Assembly (NCBI GenBank): GCA_016793195.1
Contig: JAEUJA010000201.1
Span: 1 to 47,196 of the forward strand
DNA: 47,196 nt
Direction: 5' to 3'
Source of the DNA: Phycisphaerae bacterium
Lineage (GTDB): Bacteria > Planctomycetota > Phycisphaerae > Phycisphaerales > UBA1924
Shown piece after piece: positions 31,739 to 41,240 of the stretch; positions within the stretch are counted from its first letter, which is position 1, and each line of letters opens with the position of its first letter. Under the pieces are notes generated by a model. It was not told the DNA's origin. It ran no database searches and worked only from the letters and a program-made list of their open reading frames with translations. The position numbers were made by a program, and so were the translations under genes.

Positions 31739-34700
31739 TTGCTCAACTGGATCATTCGATCATCTCTGAACAACCGCGTGCTGGTGCTGATCGCCGCGCT
31801 GCTCGTCTCCGTCTATGGGATGTACGTGACGCTGCGGACGCCCACGGACGTTCTGCCTGACCTCAACCGTCCGGTCGTGACCATCATGACCGAGGCTGCG
31901 GGGCTTGCTCCGGAGGAGGTCGAGGCCCAGGTCACGTACAACATCGAAACCGCCGTCAACGGCTCACCGGGCGTCGAAAGGGTGCGGAGCGTTTCATCAC
32001 TTGGGCTCTCGATTGTCTTCGTCGAGTTCCAGTGGGGCACGGATCTCAAATACAACCGCCAGGTCGTCACCGAGCGGATGGGCACCATCACAGAGAAGTT
32101 GCCCCCCGGCGTTGTGCCGGTCATGACGCCCGCCACCAGCATCATGGGCGAGATCGCTTTGATCAGTGTTTCCAGCAAAACACTCACGCCGATGGATGTA
32201 CGCACGGTCGCGGAGTTCACGCTGCGCCCGGCGATCCTCTCGATCCCCGGCATCGCCCAGGTAACGGCGATGGGTGGCGATCTCAAGCAGTTCCGAGTGC
32301 AGGTCGATCCCGACAAGCTCCGCTTGTTCGATCTCACCATCGAGGACGTCGAGAAAGCCCTCGCCGCCGCCAACCAGAACACCGGTGGCGGCTTTGTGGT
32401 CAGCGGTTCGCAGGAACTTGTCGTCCGCAACATCGGGCGGGTGCAGACCGCCGATGACATTGCACTCTCCCTCGTCGCCACCAAGCCTGGCGACCATGTC
32501 AGCCCGCCGCGGGCGGTGCTGGTGCGCGACGTGGCGACGGTCATCGAGGCGGGGCCGACGATCAAACGAGGCGACGGGTCGGACAACGGCACGCCCGCTG
32601 TCATCATGGCGATCCAGAAGCAGCCGGGGGCGGACACGATCACGCTCACCCGGGCACTCGATCAGACGCTGGAACAGATCAGGCCCACGTTGCCCAAGGG
32701 AATCGAGATCAACGCCGATGTGTTCCGTCAGGAACACTTCATCAAGTCATCGATCGGCAACGTCTTTGAAGCCCTTCGAGACGGCGCAATCCTGGTCGTC
32801 ATCGTTCTGATCCTCTTCCTCATGAACGTGCGGACGACGATCGTCACGCTCACTGCGCTGCCGCTCTCGATCATCACGACGTTCCTGGTCTTCCACTGGC
32901 TGGACCTGAGCGTGAACACCATGACTTTGGGTGGCCTGGCAGTTGCCATCGGCGAACTCGTGGACGACGCGGTGGTCGACGTGGAGAACGTCTACCGCCG
33001 CCTGGGTGAGAACCGCCGCACTGCCACCCCCAAGCCGATCGCGCAGGTCGTCTTCGACGCCTCCAGCGAGATCCGCAATCCGATCATCCTCGGCACGATC
33101 ATCGTCAACCTGGTGTTCTTGCCGACGTTCTTCCTCCCGGGCATCGAAGGTCGGCTCTTCGCGCCGCTCGCCACTGCGTACATCGTGAGCATCTTCGCGT
33201 CGCTGCTCGTGGCGCTCACTGTCACGCCGGTGCTGGCGTACTACCTCCTACCTGGCATCAAGCGCATGGAGCATGGCAAGGATGGCGCGTTGCTGCGGGC
33301 CTGCAAGTGGCTGGCGCTCAAGTCCTACTCGATCTCCATGCCACGCCCGGTCGCGGTGCTGGGAACGCTCGGCGCTCTGGTCACGGTGGCGTTGTTCGTC
33401 GTCACGCGCCTGGGCTCGGAGTTCCTGCCGCCCTTCAACGAAGGAACGGCCGTCGTCTCGTTCTTTGGCCAGCCGGGCGTGTCACTGGACGAGTCCAACA
33501 AACTTGGCACCAAGGCCGAGGAGATGATCCTCTCGATTCCCCAGGTCAAGAGCACGGCCCGCCGCACCGGCCGCGCCGAGCAGGATGAGCACGCGCTTGG
33601 CGTGAATGCCAGCGAGATCGAGGTCGATTTCTGGACAAGGGAAGAGGCGAGGTATCCACACAAGCACACCACACCCGGGGGCAGAAAACCACCGCCGGTC
33701 AAGGACATCCTCCCGCGCGAAGAAGTCTTCTCGATGATCGAGGAGAAGCTGGCGGCCTTCCCAGGCGTCGCTACGGGCATTGGCCAGCCCATCAGCCACC
33801 GCATCGAGCACTTGCTCTCGGGCGTCCGCGCGCAGGTCGCCATCAAGATCTTCGGCGACGACCTCGGCACGCTCCGCACCCTCGCGGAGCAGACCAAGGC
33901 CGCGATGGAAGGCATCCCCGGCGTCGCCGACTTGCAGGTTGAGCAGCAGGTGCTGATCCCTCAGCTGCACATCAGCGTCAACCGCGCCGCGGCGGCCCGC
34001 GTCGGCTTCACGCCCGCGACGCTCACCGATGCGATGGAGACGGCCACCAAGGGCAAGGTCGTCGGCCAGGTGCTCGACGGCCTCAAGGTATTCGACATTA
34101 CCCTGACCCTTGACGACCACCACCGCACCGATCCGACGGCGCTGGGCCTCGTGCGGCTGGTGTCTCCGACGGGCGCGATCGTGCTCGTGCAGGACGTCGC
34201 CGAGATTGTTGAGAGACTCGGCCCCAACGAGGTCCAGCGCGAGAGCCTGCGTCGCCGCATCGTTGTCTCCGCCAATGTCCGCGGGCGCGATCTGGGCTCG
34301 ACGGTCGAGGAGATCAAGAAGTCCATCGGAATGGACGTCCAACTCCCGCAGGGGTACACGATCCAGTACGGAGGCTTGTACGAGGCCCAGCAGGAATCGA
34401 CCCGCCTGCTGCTCGCCTTGGGCGCGGGCTCGCTCATCGCGATCTTCGTCATTCTTTTCACGCACTACCGCTCGGGCATGGTCGCCATCCAGATCATGCT
34501 CAACGTCCCCTTCGCGTTCCTGGGGAGCGTCGCCGCGCTTGCCATCACCCGCGAACCCTTCAGCGTGGCCTCGCTCGTGGGCTTCATCAGCCTCACCGGC
34601 ATCGCCACCCGCAACGGCGTGCTGATGGTCAGCCACTACATCCACCTCATGACCGAGGAACGCCGCCCCTGGAGCAAGGAGCTCATCATCCAGGGCAGTC

Positions 34701-35095
34701 AAGAGCGAGTCGCCCCGGTGCTCATGACCGCCGTCACGGCGGGGCTGGGCCTGATACCGCTGGTGCTCAGCAAGGGCGAGCCGGGCAAGGAGATCCTGTA
34801 CCCGGTCGCGGTCGTCATCCTCGGCGGGCTCATCACCAGCACGCTGCTGGACTTCTTCGTCACACCGGCGGTCTTCTATCGCTTCGGCAGGCATAGCGCA
34901 GAGCGTCTGGCGCGGGAGCACGCCGAGAAGCATGGGGAGAGGTCGCCGAGCCACCCCGCACCAGTCATAACCGACAATCCTGTCAAGCCCACCGTCGCCG
35001 CGTCAGCAGGGGCGAACGACCGTGGAAGCGACGCCGCCCCTGCATTGCCCGAACCCGGCCGCTCAGCGGCCTCAGATCAAGGAGATCGCTCATGA
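31739..35095 (+). CDS. czcA: Heavy-metal efflux RND pump, CzcA-like
   Basis: 1118 residues; TTG at 31739 with AAGAGG upstream. Twelve transmembrane helices are expected; two large periplasmic loops are visible. The proton-relay motif reads AIGELVDDAVVDVEN (D409, E416). The porter-domain segment HRIEHLLSGVRAQVAIKIFG has no methionine at the CusA copper site and is closer to CzcA-type (Zn/Co/Cd) pumps. Which metal it moves is not proven. The extra C-terminal tail is Ala/Pro-rich. The stop overlaps the next gene's start as ATGA, so the pump is co-translated with a metal-binding protein. Confidence 0.92.
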   Translation: MLNWIIRSSLNNRVLVLIAALLVSVYGMYVTLRTPTDVLPDLNRPVVTIMTEAAGLAPEEVEAQVTYNIETAVNGSPGVERVRSVSSLGLSIVFVEFQWGTDLKYNRQVVTERMGTITEKLPPGVVPVMTPATSIMGEIALISVSSKTLTPMDVRTVAEFTLRPAILSIPGIAQVTAMGGDLKQFRVQVDPDKLRLFDLTIEDVEKALAAANQNTGGGFVVSGSQELVVRNIGRVQTADDIALSLVATKPGDHVSPPRAVLVRDVATVIEAGPTIKRGDGSDNGTPAVIMAIQKQPGADTITLTRALDQTLEQIRPTLPKGIEINADVFRQEHFIKSSIGNVFEALRDGAILVVIVLILFLMNVRTTIVTLTALPLSIITTFLVFHWLDLSVNTMTLGGLAVAIGELVDDAVVDVENVYRRLGENRRTATPKPIAQVVFDASSEIRNPIILGTIIVNLVFLPTFFLPGIEGRLFAPLATAYIVSIFASLLVALTVTPVLAYYLLPGIKRMEHGKDGALLRACKWLALKSYSISMPRPVAVLGTLGALVTVALFVVTRLGSEFLPPFNEGTAVVSFFGQPGVSLDESNKLGTKAEEMILSIPQVKSTARRTGRAEQDEHALGVNASEIEVDFWTREEARYPHKHTTPGGRKPPPVKDILPREEVFSMIEEKLAAFPGVATGIGQPISHRIEHLLSGVRAQVAIKIFGDDLGTLRTLAEQTKAAMEGIPGVADLQVEQQVLIPQLHISVNRAAAARVGFTPATLTDAMETATKGKVVGQVLDGLKVFDITLTLDDHHRTDPTALGLVRLVSPTGAIVLVQDVAEIVERLGPNEVQRESLRRRIVVSANVRGRDLGSTVEEIKKSIGMDVQLPQGYTIQYGGLYEAQQESTRLLLALGAGSLIAIFVILFTHYRSGMVAIQIMLNVPFAFLGSVAALAITREPFSVASLVGFISLTGIATRNGVLMVSHYIHLMTEERRPWSKELIIQGSQERVAPVLMTAVTAGLGLIPLVLSKGEPGKEILYPVAVVILGGLITSTLLDFFVTPAVFYRFGRHSAERLAREHAEKHGERSPSHPAPVITDNPVKPTVAASAGANDRGSDAAPALPEPGRSAASDQGDRS

Positions 35096-36999
35096 AACGT
35101 TCACGGCTTTCGGTTCTGTCAGTAGCTATCGCTTCTGGACTCGCGCTCTCGACCGCTCCGAGCGCGCTCGCGCAGCACGGCCACGGGGATCAGCCCGGGC
35201 ACAAGGACGACGGCCACTCGCACGGGGAGGTGACCAAGGCGGGGTCGTTCGCCGACGCGGCGAATCGCATCGCCGTCGATGTGAAGGCGATGGACGCCGC
35301 CCTCGCCGGCGGCTCCATCGCGGGCGTCTCGGACAAAGCCAACGCCGTCGCCACGCTCGCCAAGACGCTGGGGGCGCTCGCGCTCGCCAAGGACAGCGGC
35401 GTGCCGCGCGAGAAGGTGAAGGACATCAACCTCGCCAGCAAGGAACTCGCCGAGGCGGCGGACAACCTGCACAACATCGCCGATGCCGGTGATCTCGCCA
35501 AGAGCAAGGCGGCGTTCGCGCCCGTGAAGGCGGCGGCGGCCAAGGTCGCGGCGCTGGCCCCGGCGATGGCGGACGGCCACGATCACGGCCACGGCGCGGA
35601 GGCGGCCCCGGTCACGCACACCGTCACGGTTGCTGCCGAGGGCGGCAAGGCCATCGAGGCGGGCAAGGCCGCGGCGATGGTCTTCACGCTCAAGGACGCC
35701 AAGGGCGTGCCCGTCAAGGATCTGGACACGGTTCACGAAAAGGTGCTGCACCTGCTGGCGGTGAGCAAGGACCTCTCGTGGTTCGCGCACGAGCATCCCA
35801 CGCGCCGCGCCGACGGCGCGTTCACGATGCCCATGACCTTCCCGGCGGGTGGCGAGTACACGCTCTACTTCGACTTCACGCCCAAGGGCACGCCGCAGCA
35901 GGTGGTGCCGGTGAAGGTGACGGCGAGCGGCACGCCAAAGGCCGCCGTGTCGCTGACGGTCGATGCCGACAAGCCCAAGACCATCGACGGCTTCACGGTC
36001 GCGCTCGACACTGAGGGGGCGATCACGGCCGGTGGCAAGGCCCACATGTCCTTCACGATCACCAAGGACGGCAAGCCCGTGACCACGCTCCGCCCGTACC
36101 TGGGCGCGATGGGGCACCTGGTCATCATCAGCCAGGACGGCACGCAGTTCGTCCACGCGCACCCGCATGAAGGGGGCGAGCACGGCGAGGGAGGACATGA
36201 TGCTCACGGCGGGCATGGCGGACACGGTGCCGATGCGAAGAAGGATGATCACGCGGGGGGGGCGGGGCATGGTGGCGCAGCGCCGAAGGCTGCCGCGCAG
36301 GTTGGCGGCCCCAAGGTGGACTTCGAGGCCCACTTCAAGGAGCCGGGCACTTACAAGGCGTGGGGCCAGTTCAACGTCGGCACCACCGAGAAGGAGCAGG
36401 TCTTGACCGTGCCCTTCACGTTCACCGTCGAGAAGGGCGGGGCGGGCGGCCACGGGGAGAAGCACGGCGCGGCCCCGGCCAACACCGTCTGCCCCATCAC
36501 CGCCGATGCGGCGGATGCCAAGATCACCCGCGACTTCAAGGGCCAGGCCGTCGCGTTCCACGATCCGGCCTCCGCCGCCGCGTGGGAGAAGTTGAGCGAG
36601 ACCGAGAAGATGAGCAAGTTTGTCGCGGCGATCGCGGCCTCGTCCGCCAAGGGCGGGCATGACGGCGACGATTCCATGCCCACGGGCGTGAGCGCAGACG
36701 ATGAGCGGGCGCTCTACCTGACGCCCGGCGGCGTTTACACCGAGGCCGACATCAAGGCCAACGGCTCGGTCACGGCGGGCGACAAGTACAAGGGCAAGAT
36801 GGCCAAGCACGACATGAAGCCCAAGGCCGGGGACAAGGTCTGCCCGATCACGATGACCAAGGCGAACCCCAAGTTCACCTGGATCATCGGCGGCAAGACC
36901 TACGAGTTCTGCTGCCCGCCGTGCATCGACGAGTACGTGCTGCTCGCCAAGACCTCGCCCAAGGAGGTCCTCGACCCGAGCGAGTACATCAAGAAGTAA
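35092..36999 (+). CDS. Large periplasmic metal-binding protein with His tracts and two YHS/TRASH-like modules
   Basis: 635 residues; ATG at 35092 overlapping the pump stop, AAGGAG upstream. Signal peptide 1-27 is followed by HGHGDQPGHKDDGHSHGE. A helical region (about 50-155), then HDHGHG, precede two similar beta domains; the first has VHEKVLHLLAVSKDLSWFAH plus HP, the second LGAMGHLVIISQDGTQFVHA plus HPHEGG. A very His/Gly-rich linker (about 360-400) follows. Two Cys modules end the protein: VCPITADAADAKI (degenerate) and VCPITMTK with TYEFCCPPC, like YHS/TRASH metal-binding domains. A periplasmic metal buffer or chaperone for the adjacent pumps is likely. No enzyme motif is seen. Confidence 0.78.
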   Translation: MKRSRLSVLSVAIASGLALSTAPSALAQHGHGDQPGHKDDGHSHGEVTKAGSFADAANRIAVDVKAMDAALAGGSIAGVSDKANAVATLAKTLGALALAKDSGVPREKVKDINLASKELAEAADNLHNIADAGDLAKSKAAFAPVKAAAAKVAALAPAMADGHDHGHGAEAAPVTHTVTVAAEGGKAIEAGKAAAMVFTLKDAKGVPVKDLDTVHEKVLHLLAVSKDLSWFAHEHPTRRADGAFTMPMTFPAGGEYTLYFDFTPKGTPQQVVPVKVTASGTPKAAVSLTVDADKPKTIDGFTVALDTEGAITAGGKAHMSFTITKDGKPVTTLRPYLGAMGHLVIISQDGTQFVHAHPHEGGEHGEGGHDAHGGHGGHGADAKKDDHAGGAGHGGAAPKAAAQVGGPKVDFEAHFKEPGTYKAWGQFNVGTTEKEQVLTVPFTFTVEKGGAGGHGEKHGAAPANTVCPITADAADAKITRDFKGQAVAFHDPASAAAWEKLSETEKMSKFVAAIAASSAKGGHDGDDSMPTGVSADDERALYLTPGGVYTEADIKANGSVTAGDKYKGKMAKHDMKPKAGDKVCPITMTKANPKFTWIIGGKTYEFCCPPCIDEYVLLAKTSPKEVLDPSEYIKK

Positions 37000-37113
37000 T
37001 CGTCGCCGCCGCGCCGGGCGAGAGCCGTCGCGACGGCATCCTGCGTGCCCAACCCGACGGGCCATCCGTCATCCGTTCAGCCGTCCCATTCCAAGTTCCC
37101 CGGAGTCCATCCC

Positions 37114-37899
37114 ATGAAGAAAGCCCCCACCGTGTTCATCCGTTCATTCGCCGCGCTCGTGCTCGGCACAGGCATCGTCAGTGCCGCCGCCCGGGCGGCG
37201 CAGCCCCAGCCGCCCGCCGAGACGGCGCAGGCCCAGCCCACGCTCAAGCCCGTCAACAAGCTCTGCCCGATCATGGAGAACGAGGTAGACGCAGAAGCGC
37301 CCACGCGGCAGTTCAGGGGCGTCACCATCGGCTTCTGCTGCCCCGGCTGCGACCGCAAGTGGGACCGCAAGTCCGACGAGGCGAAGATGGCGCTCCTGAC
37401 CAAGGCCGCTCCGGAGGCCGTCGCGGCGATCAACGCGGCGAGCAGCCCGGCCCTGAAGGTCGCCCGCGAGTACCTCACCGCGTGCGGCAAGGCCGATGTC
37501 GAAGCCCTCAACGCACTGTTCCTCGACAAGGGCCGCGCGACCGTGAGCGAGAACGCGGGCGATGAGGGTACGTGGGAGACCTACCGCGACCACCACCTCC
37601 TGCCCGAACTCAAGGAGATGCCGGGCTTCGTCATGACCATTGCGAAGGAGGACGTGCAGACCTTCGGCACGACCTCGATCGTGCGGCAGATCGGCTCGTT
37701 CACCGTCCCCGACCCCAAGCACCCCGATGCGTCGAGGAAGTTCCTGGCCGCCGTGACCTATATCGTGGTGGACGACGGCGGCACGCCCAAGATCGCGCAC
37801 CTGCACTGGTCGAGCCGGGCGGAGAAGAAGCCCGCCGCCGACGCCACGGCGAAGCCGGATGCCCCGCATGGCTCAAGCGGCGGCCACGGGCACAAGTAA
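37114..37899 (+). CDS. Exported protein with YHS/TRASH-like Cys module and NTF2-like domain
   Basis: 261 residues; ATG at 37114 (upstream frame not conserved) with CGGAG upstream. Signal peptide about 1-28. KLCPIMENEVDAEA then FCCPGCDRKW forms a Cys module like that in the preceding protein. From about residue 110, AREYLTACGKADVEALNALF and later TYIVVDDGGTPKIAHLHWS resemble an NTF2/SnoaL-like (DUF4440-type) fold. The C-terminus is GSSGGHGHK. Metal handling in the periplasm is inferred from Cys, His and neighbours; the role of the NTF2-like domain is unknown. Confidence 0.75.
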   Translation: MKKAPTVFIRSFAALVLGTGIVSAAARAAQPQPPAETAQAQPTLKPVNKLCPIMENEVDAEAPTRQFRGVTIGFCCPGCDRKWDRKSDEAKMALLTKAAPEAVAAINAASSPALKVAREYLTACGKADVEALNALFLDKGRATVSENAGDEGTWETYRDHHLLPELKEMPGFVMTIAKEDVQTFGTTSIVRQIGSFTVPDPKHPDASRKFLAAVTYIVVDDGGTPKIAHLHWSSRAEKKPAADATAKPDAPHGSSGGHGHK

Positions 37900-38007
37900 C
37901 CACAACCACGGTCTCGCTCCGCCGACGCGGCGCGGGCCGATTGCACGAGCCGAGGCTCGCCGAAAGGCTCGGCGGGCCGAAGCAGTGTTCTTTCAGGAGA
38001 TTGTCCC

Positions 38008-38346
38008 ATGATGTCCGCACGTCCTGTCGTTCTCGCCTCCATCCTCACCCTCACCGCCGTGTTCGTCGCGGGCGGCTGCGCCAGCGACAAGCACACCATG
38101 ACGTCGGCGCAGCCGGGGCAGGTCTCGGTCTGCACCAAGTGCTATGACGAGATCACCAAGGTGCGCGGCACGTACCACCCGCGGACGGGGTACACCGGCG
38201 ACCGTGTCATCAAGACGCACCGGTGCGACGACTGCAAGAGCGACATGAGCGTCTACGAGCAGGACGGCGTGCTCAAAGTCCGCTGCGCGTCGTGCGCACC
38301 CGAGGGTGTGGACTGCGACCGGTGCGCACCGCGCGCTGCTAAGTGA
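38008..38346 (+). CDS. Small Cys-rich lipoprotein with four CxxC pairs
   Basis: 112 residues; ATG at 38008 with AGGAGA upstream. Lipobox VAGGC (C24). Four CxxC pairs: C42/C45, C73/C76, C93/C96 and C103/C106, arranged like two zinc-ribbon-type sites. Anchored outside the cytoplasm, it could bind copper, zinc or silver. I recognise no family. It lies between the YHS protein and the TolC gene on the same strand; the preceding spacer (37900-38007) contains short inverted repeats around GCCGAG/CTCGGC. Confidence 0.75.
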   Translation: MMSARPVVLASILTLTAVFVAGGCASDKHTMTSAQPGQVSVCTKCYDEITKVRGTYHPRTGYTGDRVIKTHRCDDCKSDMSVYEQDGVLKVRCASCAPEGVDCDRCAPRAAK

Positions 38347-38394
38347 GTGCCGCCGTCCCGCTGCTCTTCCGCCGCTTTCCCGGAGACTTCGTTC

Positions 38395-39873
38395 ATGACC
38401 AGACATGCTCGCCATCTCATGCATCACGTCTCGCGCGGAGTCGCCACCGCTACGCTCGCACTGGTCGCGCTCGCGGGCGGGTGCGCCTCGCTTGATCCGA
38501 AGGCGGACATCGACCGCGCCGCCCACACGGTCAATGACCGATCGGGCGTTGCGCCCGGATGGGATGGTCCCTGGGATGTGTCGCTGTCAACGTGGGACGG
38601 ACGCTCGCACCTCACGGTTGAGTTGGCCCTGGGGATGGCGCTCAGGAACAACCGCGACATCAGATCGAAGGTTGAACTGATCGCGGCTTCGCGGGCAGAC
38701 CTTGTGCAGGCGGGTTTGTTGCCCAACCCCGTGGTCGGGCTGACGCTGCGATTCCCGTTTGACCCAGTGAGCGGGGGCACGTTTGTCGGGGCGCAGGTTG
38801 TTCAGTCCTTCGCGGCTCTCTGGCTCCGGGGTGGAAAGATCCGGGCAGCCGATGCGCGGCTCAACCAAACCGTGCTGGACGTCTCTGACCAGGCCCTCGC
38901 GCTGGTCGCGCAGGTGAAGGCCTCGCATACGCGCATCGCCTTTGGCCAGCGTGCGGTTGGGCTTGCAGAACAGAACCTCGCGACCATCCAGAAGTCGATC
39001 GACTCCCTCGACGCCCGAGTGCGAGGCGGCGAGGGGACGACGCTGGACGTCAACCGCGCCCGTCAGCAACTCGCGAAGGCCGAGGCCGAGCGGGTCGTGG
39101 TGATGCGAGAGCTGGCCAAAGAGCGCCGCCGGATGCTCGAACTGATTGGCTTTGCGGCAGAGAACGCGGACTGGGCCGTCGACGAAGGCGCGTTGGAGTC
39201 TGCAACTCAGACGCTCGATGAGGCCACCGTGATCGCGCTGGCGGGGTCGCAGCGGCTGGATGTCGCGGCGGCGCGGTCGGTGGCGCTCGCCCAGAGCGCG
39301 GACCTCTCGGTCGAGCAACGGAGCCACCTGCGGGACTTGGGACTCGGTGCCGACTTCGAGCGGTCGGAGTCCGGCGACAAGTCCATTGGTCCGGTGGTCG
39401 AACTGGCAATCCCGATCTTCGACACCAACGAGGCCCAGATCGCCAAGGCCGGATCGATCGCCCGCGCGGCCTTCGGCAGCTACGAGGCGGCGTCGCAGCG
39501 TGCCGTGCGCGAGGCCCGCGTCGCGTGGATCGAGCTCGACAGCGCATCGCGGCTGGTCGAGCAGTACCGCTCGACGGTGCTGGCGCTCGCGGAGCGGAAC
39601 CTGACGCTCGCGGAGGCCTCGCTCAGGTCCGGCCAGGCCGATGTGACGGTGCTGCTGGAGGCTCAGCGTGAGGTCACCGACGCACGGGCGCGGCTCAACG
39701 ACCTGGAGCAAGCCGCGGCGCTCGCCCGAATCGAACTGGAGTACGCGGTGGGCGGTGTTCTGGCATGGCCCCCAACTCCCGGCCCTGATCCGCTGGACCG
39801 AGGCCCTTCAACCATTGGAGCGGGGACGCCACCCAAAGGTCTGGATGAAGTGCCTTCTGGAGCACGCCAATGA
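38395..39873 (+). CDS. TolC-family outer-membrane efflux lipoprotein (first)
   Basis: 492 residues; ATG at 38395 with GGAG upstream. Signal with lipobox-like ALAGGC (Cys near residue 30). Helical barrel repeats are visible: LTVELALGMALRNNRDIRSK in the first half and LTLAEASLRSGQADVTVLLEAQ in the second. It is one of two TolC-type channels in the island, and may pair with the CzcA-like or CusA-like pump. Its end overlaps the next gene as ATGA. Confidence 0.88.
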   Translation: MTRHARHLMHHVSRGVATATLALVALAGGCASLDPKADIDRAAHTVNDRSGVAPGWDGPWDVSLSTWDGRSHLTVELALGMALRNNRDIRSKVELIAASRADLVQAGLLPNPVVGLTLRFPFDPVSGGTFVGAQVVQSFAALWLRGGKIRAADARLNQTVLDVSDQALALVAQVKASHTRIAFGQRAVGLAEQNLATIQKSIDSLDARVRGGEGTTLDVNRARQQLAKAEAERVVVMRELAKERRRMLELIGFAAENADWAVDEGALESATQTLDEATVIALAGSQRLDVAAARSVALAQSADLSVEQRSHLRDLGLGADFERSESGDKSIGPVVELAIPIFDTNEAQIAKAGSIARAAFGSYEAASQRAVREARVAWIELDSASRLVEQYRSTVLALAERNLTLAEASLRSGQADVTVLLEAQREVTDARARLNDLEQAAALARIELEYAVGGVLAWPPTPGPDPLDRGPSTIGAGTPPKGLDEVPSGARQ

Positions 39874-41240
39874 ACAGATACCAACGAATCACCCCGCTCG
39901 GGATCATTTTTCTTGCAGGTATCGGCGGCTGCACGGGTGCTCCGACTGCCTCCGAACGGCAGGCCCGATCGGACGTTGACACGGTGCGTTCGATGTACCG
40001 CCCGGGGGAGGCGAAGCCGACGCTCCCGAACCTATCGAAGGACTCGCCCCTCGCCGATTACCTGCGCTTCGCCATGCTCAACAACCCGAGGGTCGAGGCC
40101 GAGTACTACGCGTGGGCGGCGTCGGTCGAGCGGATCACGGGAGCGAGGTCGCTACCCGACCCGCGAATCACCTTCGAGGCCGACATTACGAGCGTGATTG
40201 AGACGGTCATGCCGGGCTTGATGATTGACCTTCCCGGCCCCGGCAAGCTCCGCGCCGCGGGCGATGTCGCGGCGGGAGAATCCCGCGCGTCATACTTCAA
40301 GTTCGAGATCGAGGTGCTCAGGACCGCGATGGCGCTCAAGTCCGCGTACTTCCGCCTGCACTTCCTCGAAGACACACTCCGGGTGCAGCGGGACACATTG
40401 ACCCTCTTGGGAGACCTTGAGACTCAGGCCCAGCAGCAGGTCGCGGCGGGCCGCAGCGGCATCCAGGATGTGCTCCGCGCCCAGATCGACCGGGAGCAGC
40501 TCACGACGCAGATTGCGAACCTTGAAGACTCCCGTGGTGTTCTGCTCGCGGAGTTCCGCTCGGCTCTGGGTTTGCGCCCCGACGACCAGACCGTGCCGGT
40601 CCCAAGCACCTTTGAAGCGTCGCCACCTCCGCCGCCAGCGGACCAGATCCTCGCCCTCGCCGCGACCCATAATCCACAACTCCGGCAGATGGAGGCGGAA
40701 GTGCGACGCGGCGAGGCGATGATCGACCTCGCAAGGACCAGCCGTGTGCCGGACTTCTCGATCGGCATCGAGGCCGATGTGAAGGCCAGCCCGGTGATGT
40801 GGCGTCCCACGGGGAGCGTCACCCTCCCGATCTGGCGCGACAAGATTGCTGCGGAGATTGCTGCGGCGCAGTTCGAGAAACGGTCCTCCGAAGCGAGGCT
40901 CTCCGCCGAGCAGATCGGAGTGGCCGCGGACCTGGCGTCGATGCTCTACATGTACCGCGAGAGCACGCGGAACAGCGACCTGTACGCCACGACGCTCCTG
41001 CCCAAGGCCCGTCAATCGCTCGACGCTGCACGTTCGGGCTATACGGTCGGGCGATCGTCATTCCTCGATGTCATCGACGCTGAGCGTCAGTTGCTGGTCT
41101 TCGACCTCTCGCTTGTCGAGGCTCGCACGCAGCGCGAACTGTCTCTAGCGTCGCTCTCGCTGCTCATCGCCGGCACCGCGCCCGAGGGTGCTCCCATCTT
41201 GCCGACCGCTCCTGCCCCGTCAAAGGAGGCCAACCCATGA
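39870..41240 (+). CDS. TolC-family outer-membrane efflux lipoprotein (second)
   Basis: 456 residues; ATG at 39870 overlapping the previous stop. Lipobox AGIGGC (Cys near 21). Family blocks are LADYLRFAMLNNPRVEAEYY, LRTAMALKSAYFRLHFLEDT, and near the C-terminus YTVGRSSFLDVIDAERQLL. It overlaps the CusB-like gene as ATGA, so this channel is more likely the partner of the Cus-type pump; the order TolC-CusB-CusA matches known cus operons. Confidence 0.9.
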   Translation: MNRYQRITPLGIIFLAGIGGCTGAPTASERQARSDVDTVRSMYRPGEAKPTLPNLSKDSPLADYLRFAMLNNPRVEAEYYAWAASVERITGARSLPDPRITFEADITSVIETVMPGLMIDLPGPGKLRAAGDVAAGESRASYFKFEIEVLRTAMALKSAYFRLHFLEDTLRVQRDTLTLLGDLETQAQQQVAAGRSGIQDVLRAQIDREQLTTQIANLEDSRGVLLAEFRSALGLRPDDQTVPVPSTFEASPPPPPADQILALAATHNPQLRQMEAEVRRGEAMIDLARTSRVPDFSIGIEADVKASPVMWRPTGSVTLPIWRDKIAAEIAAAQFEKRSSEARLSAEQIGVAADLASMLYMYRESTRNSDLYATTLLPKARQSLDAARSGYTVGRSSFLDVIDAERQLLVFDLSLVEARTQRELSLASLSLLIAGTAPEGAPILPTAPAPSKEANP

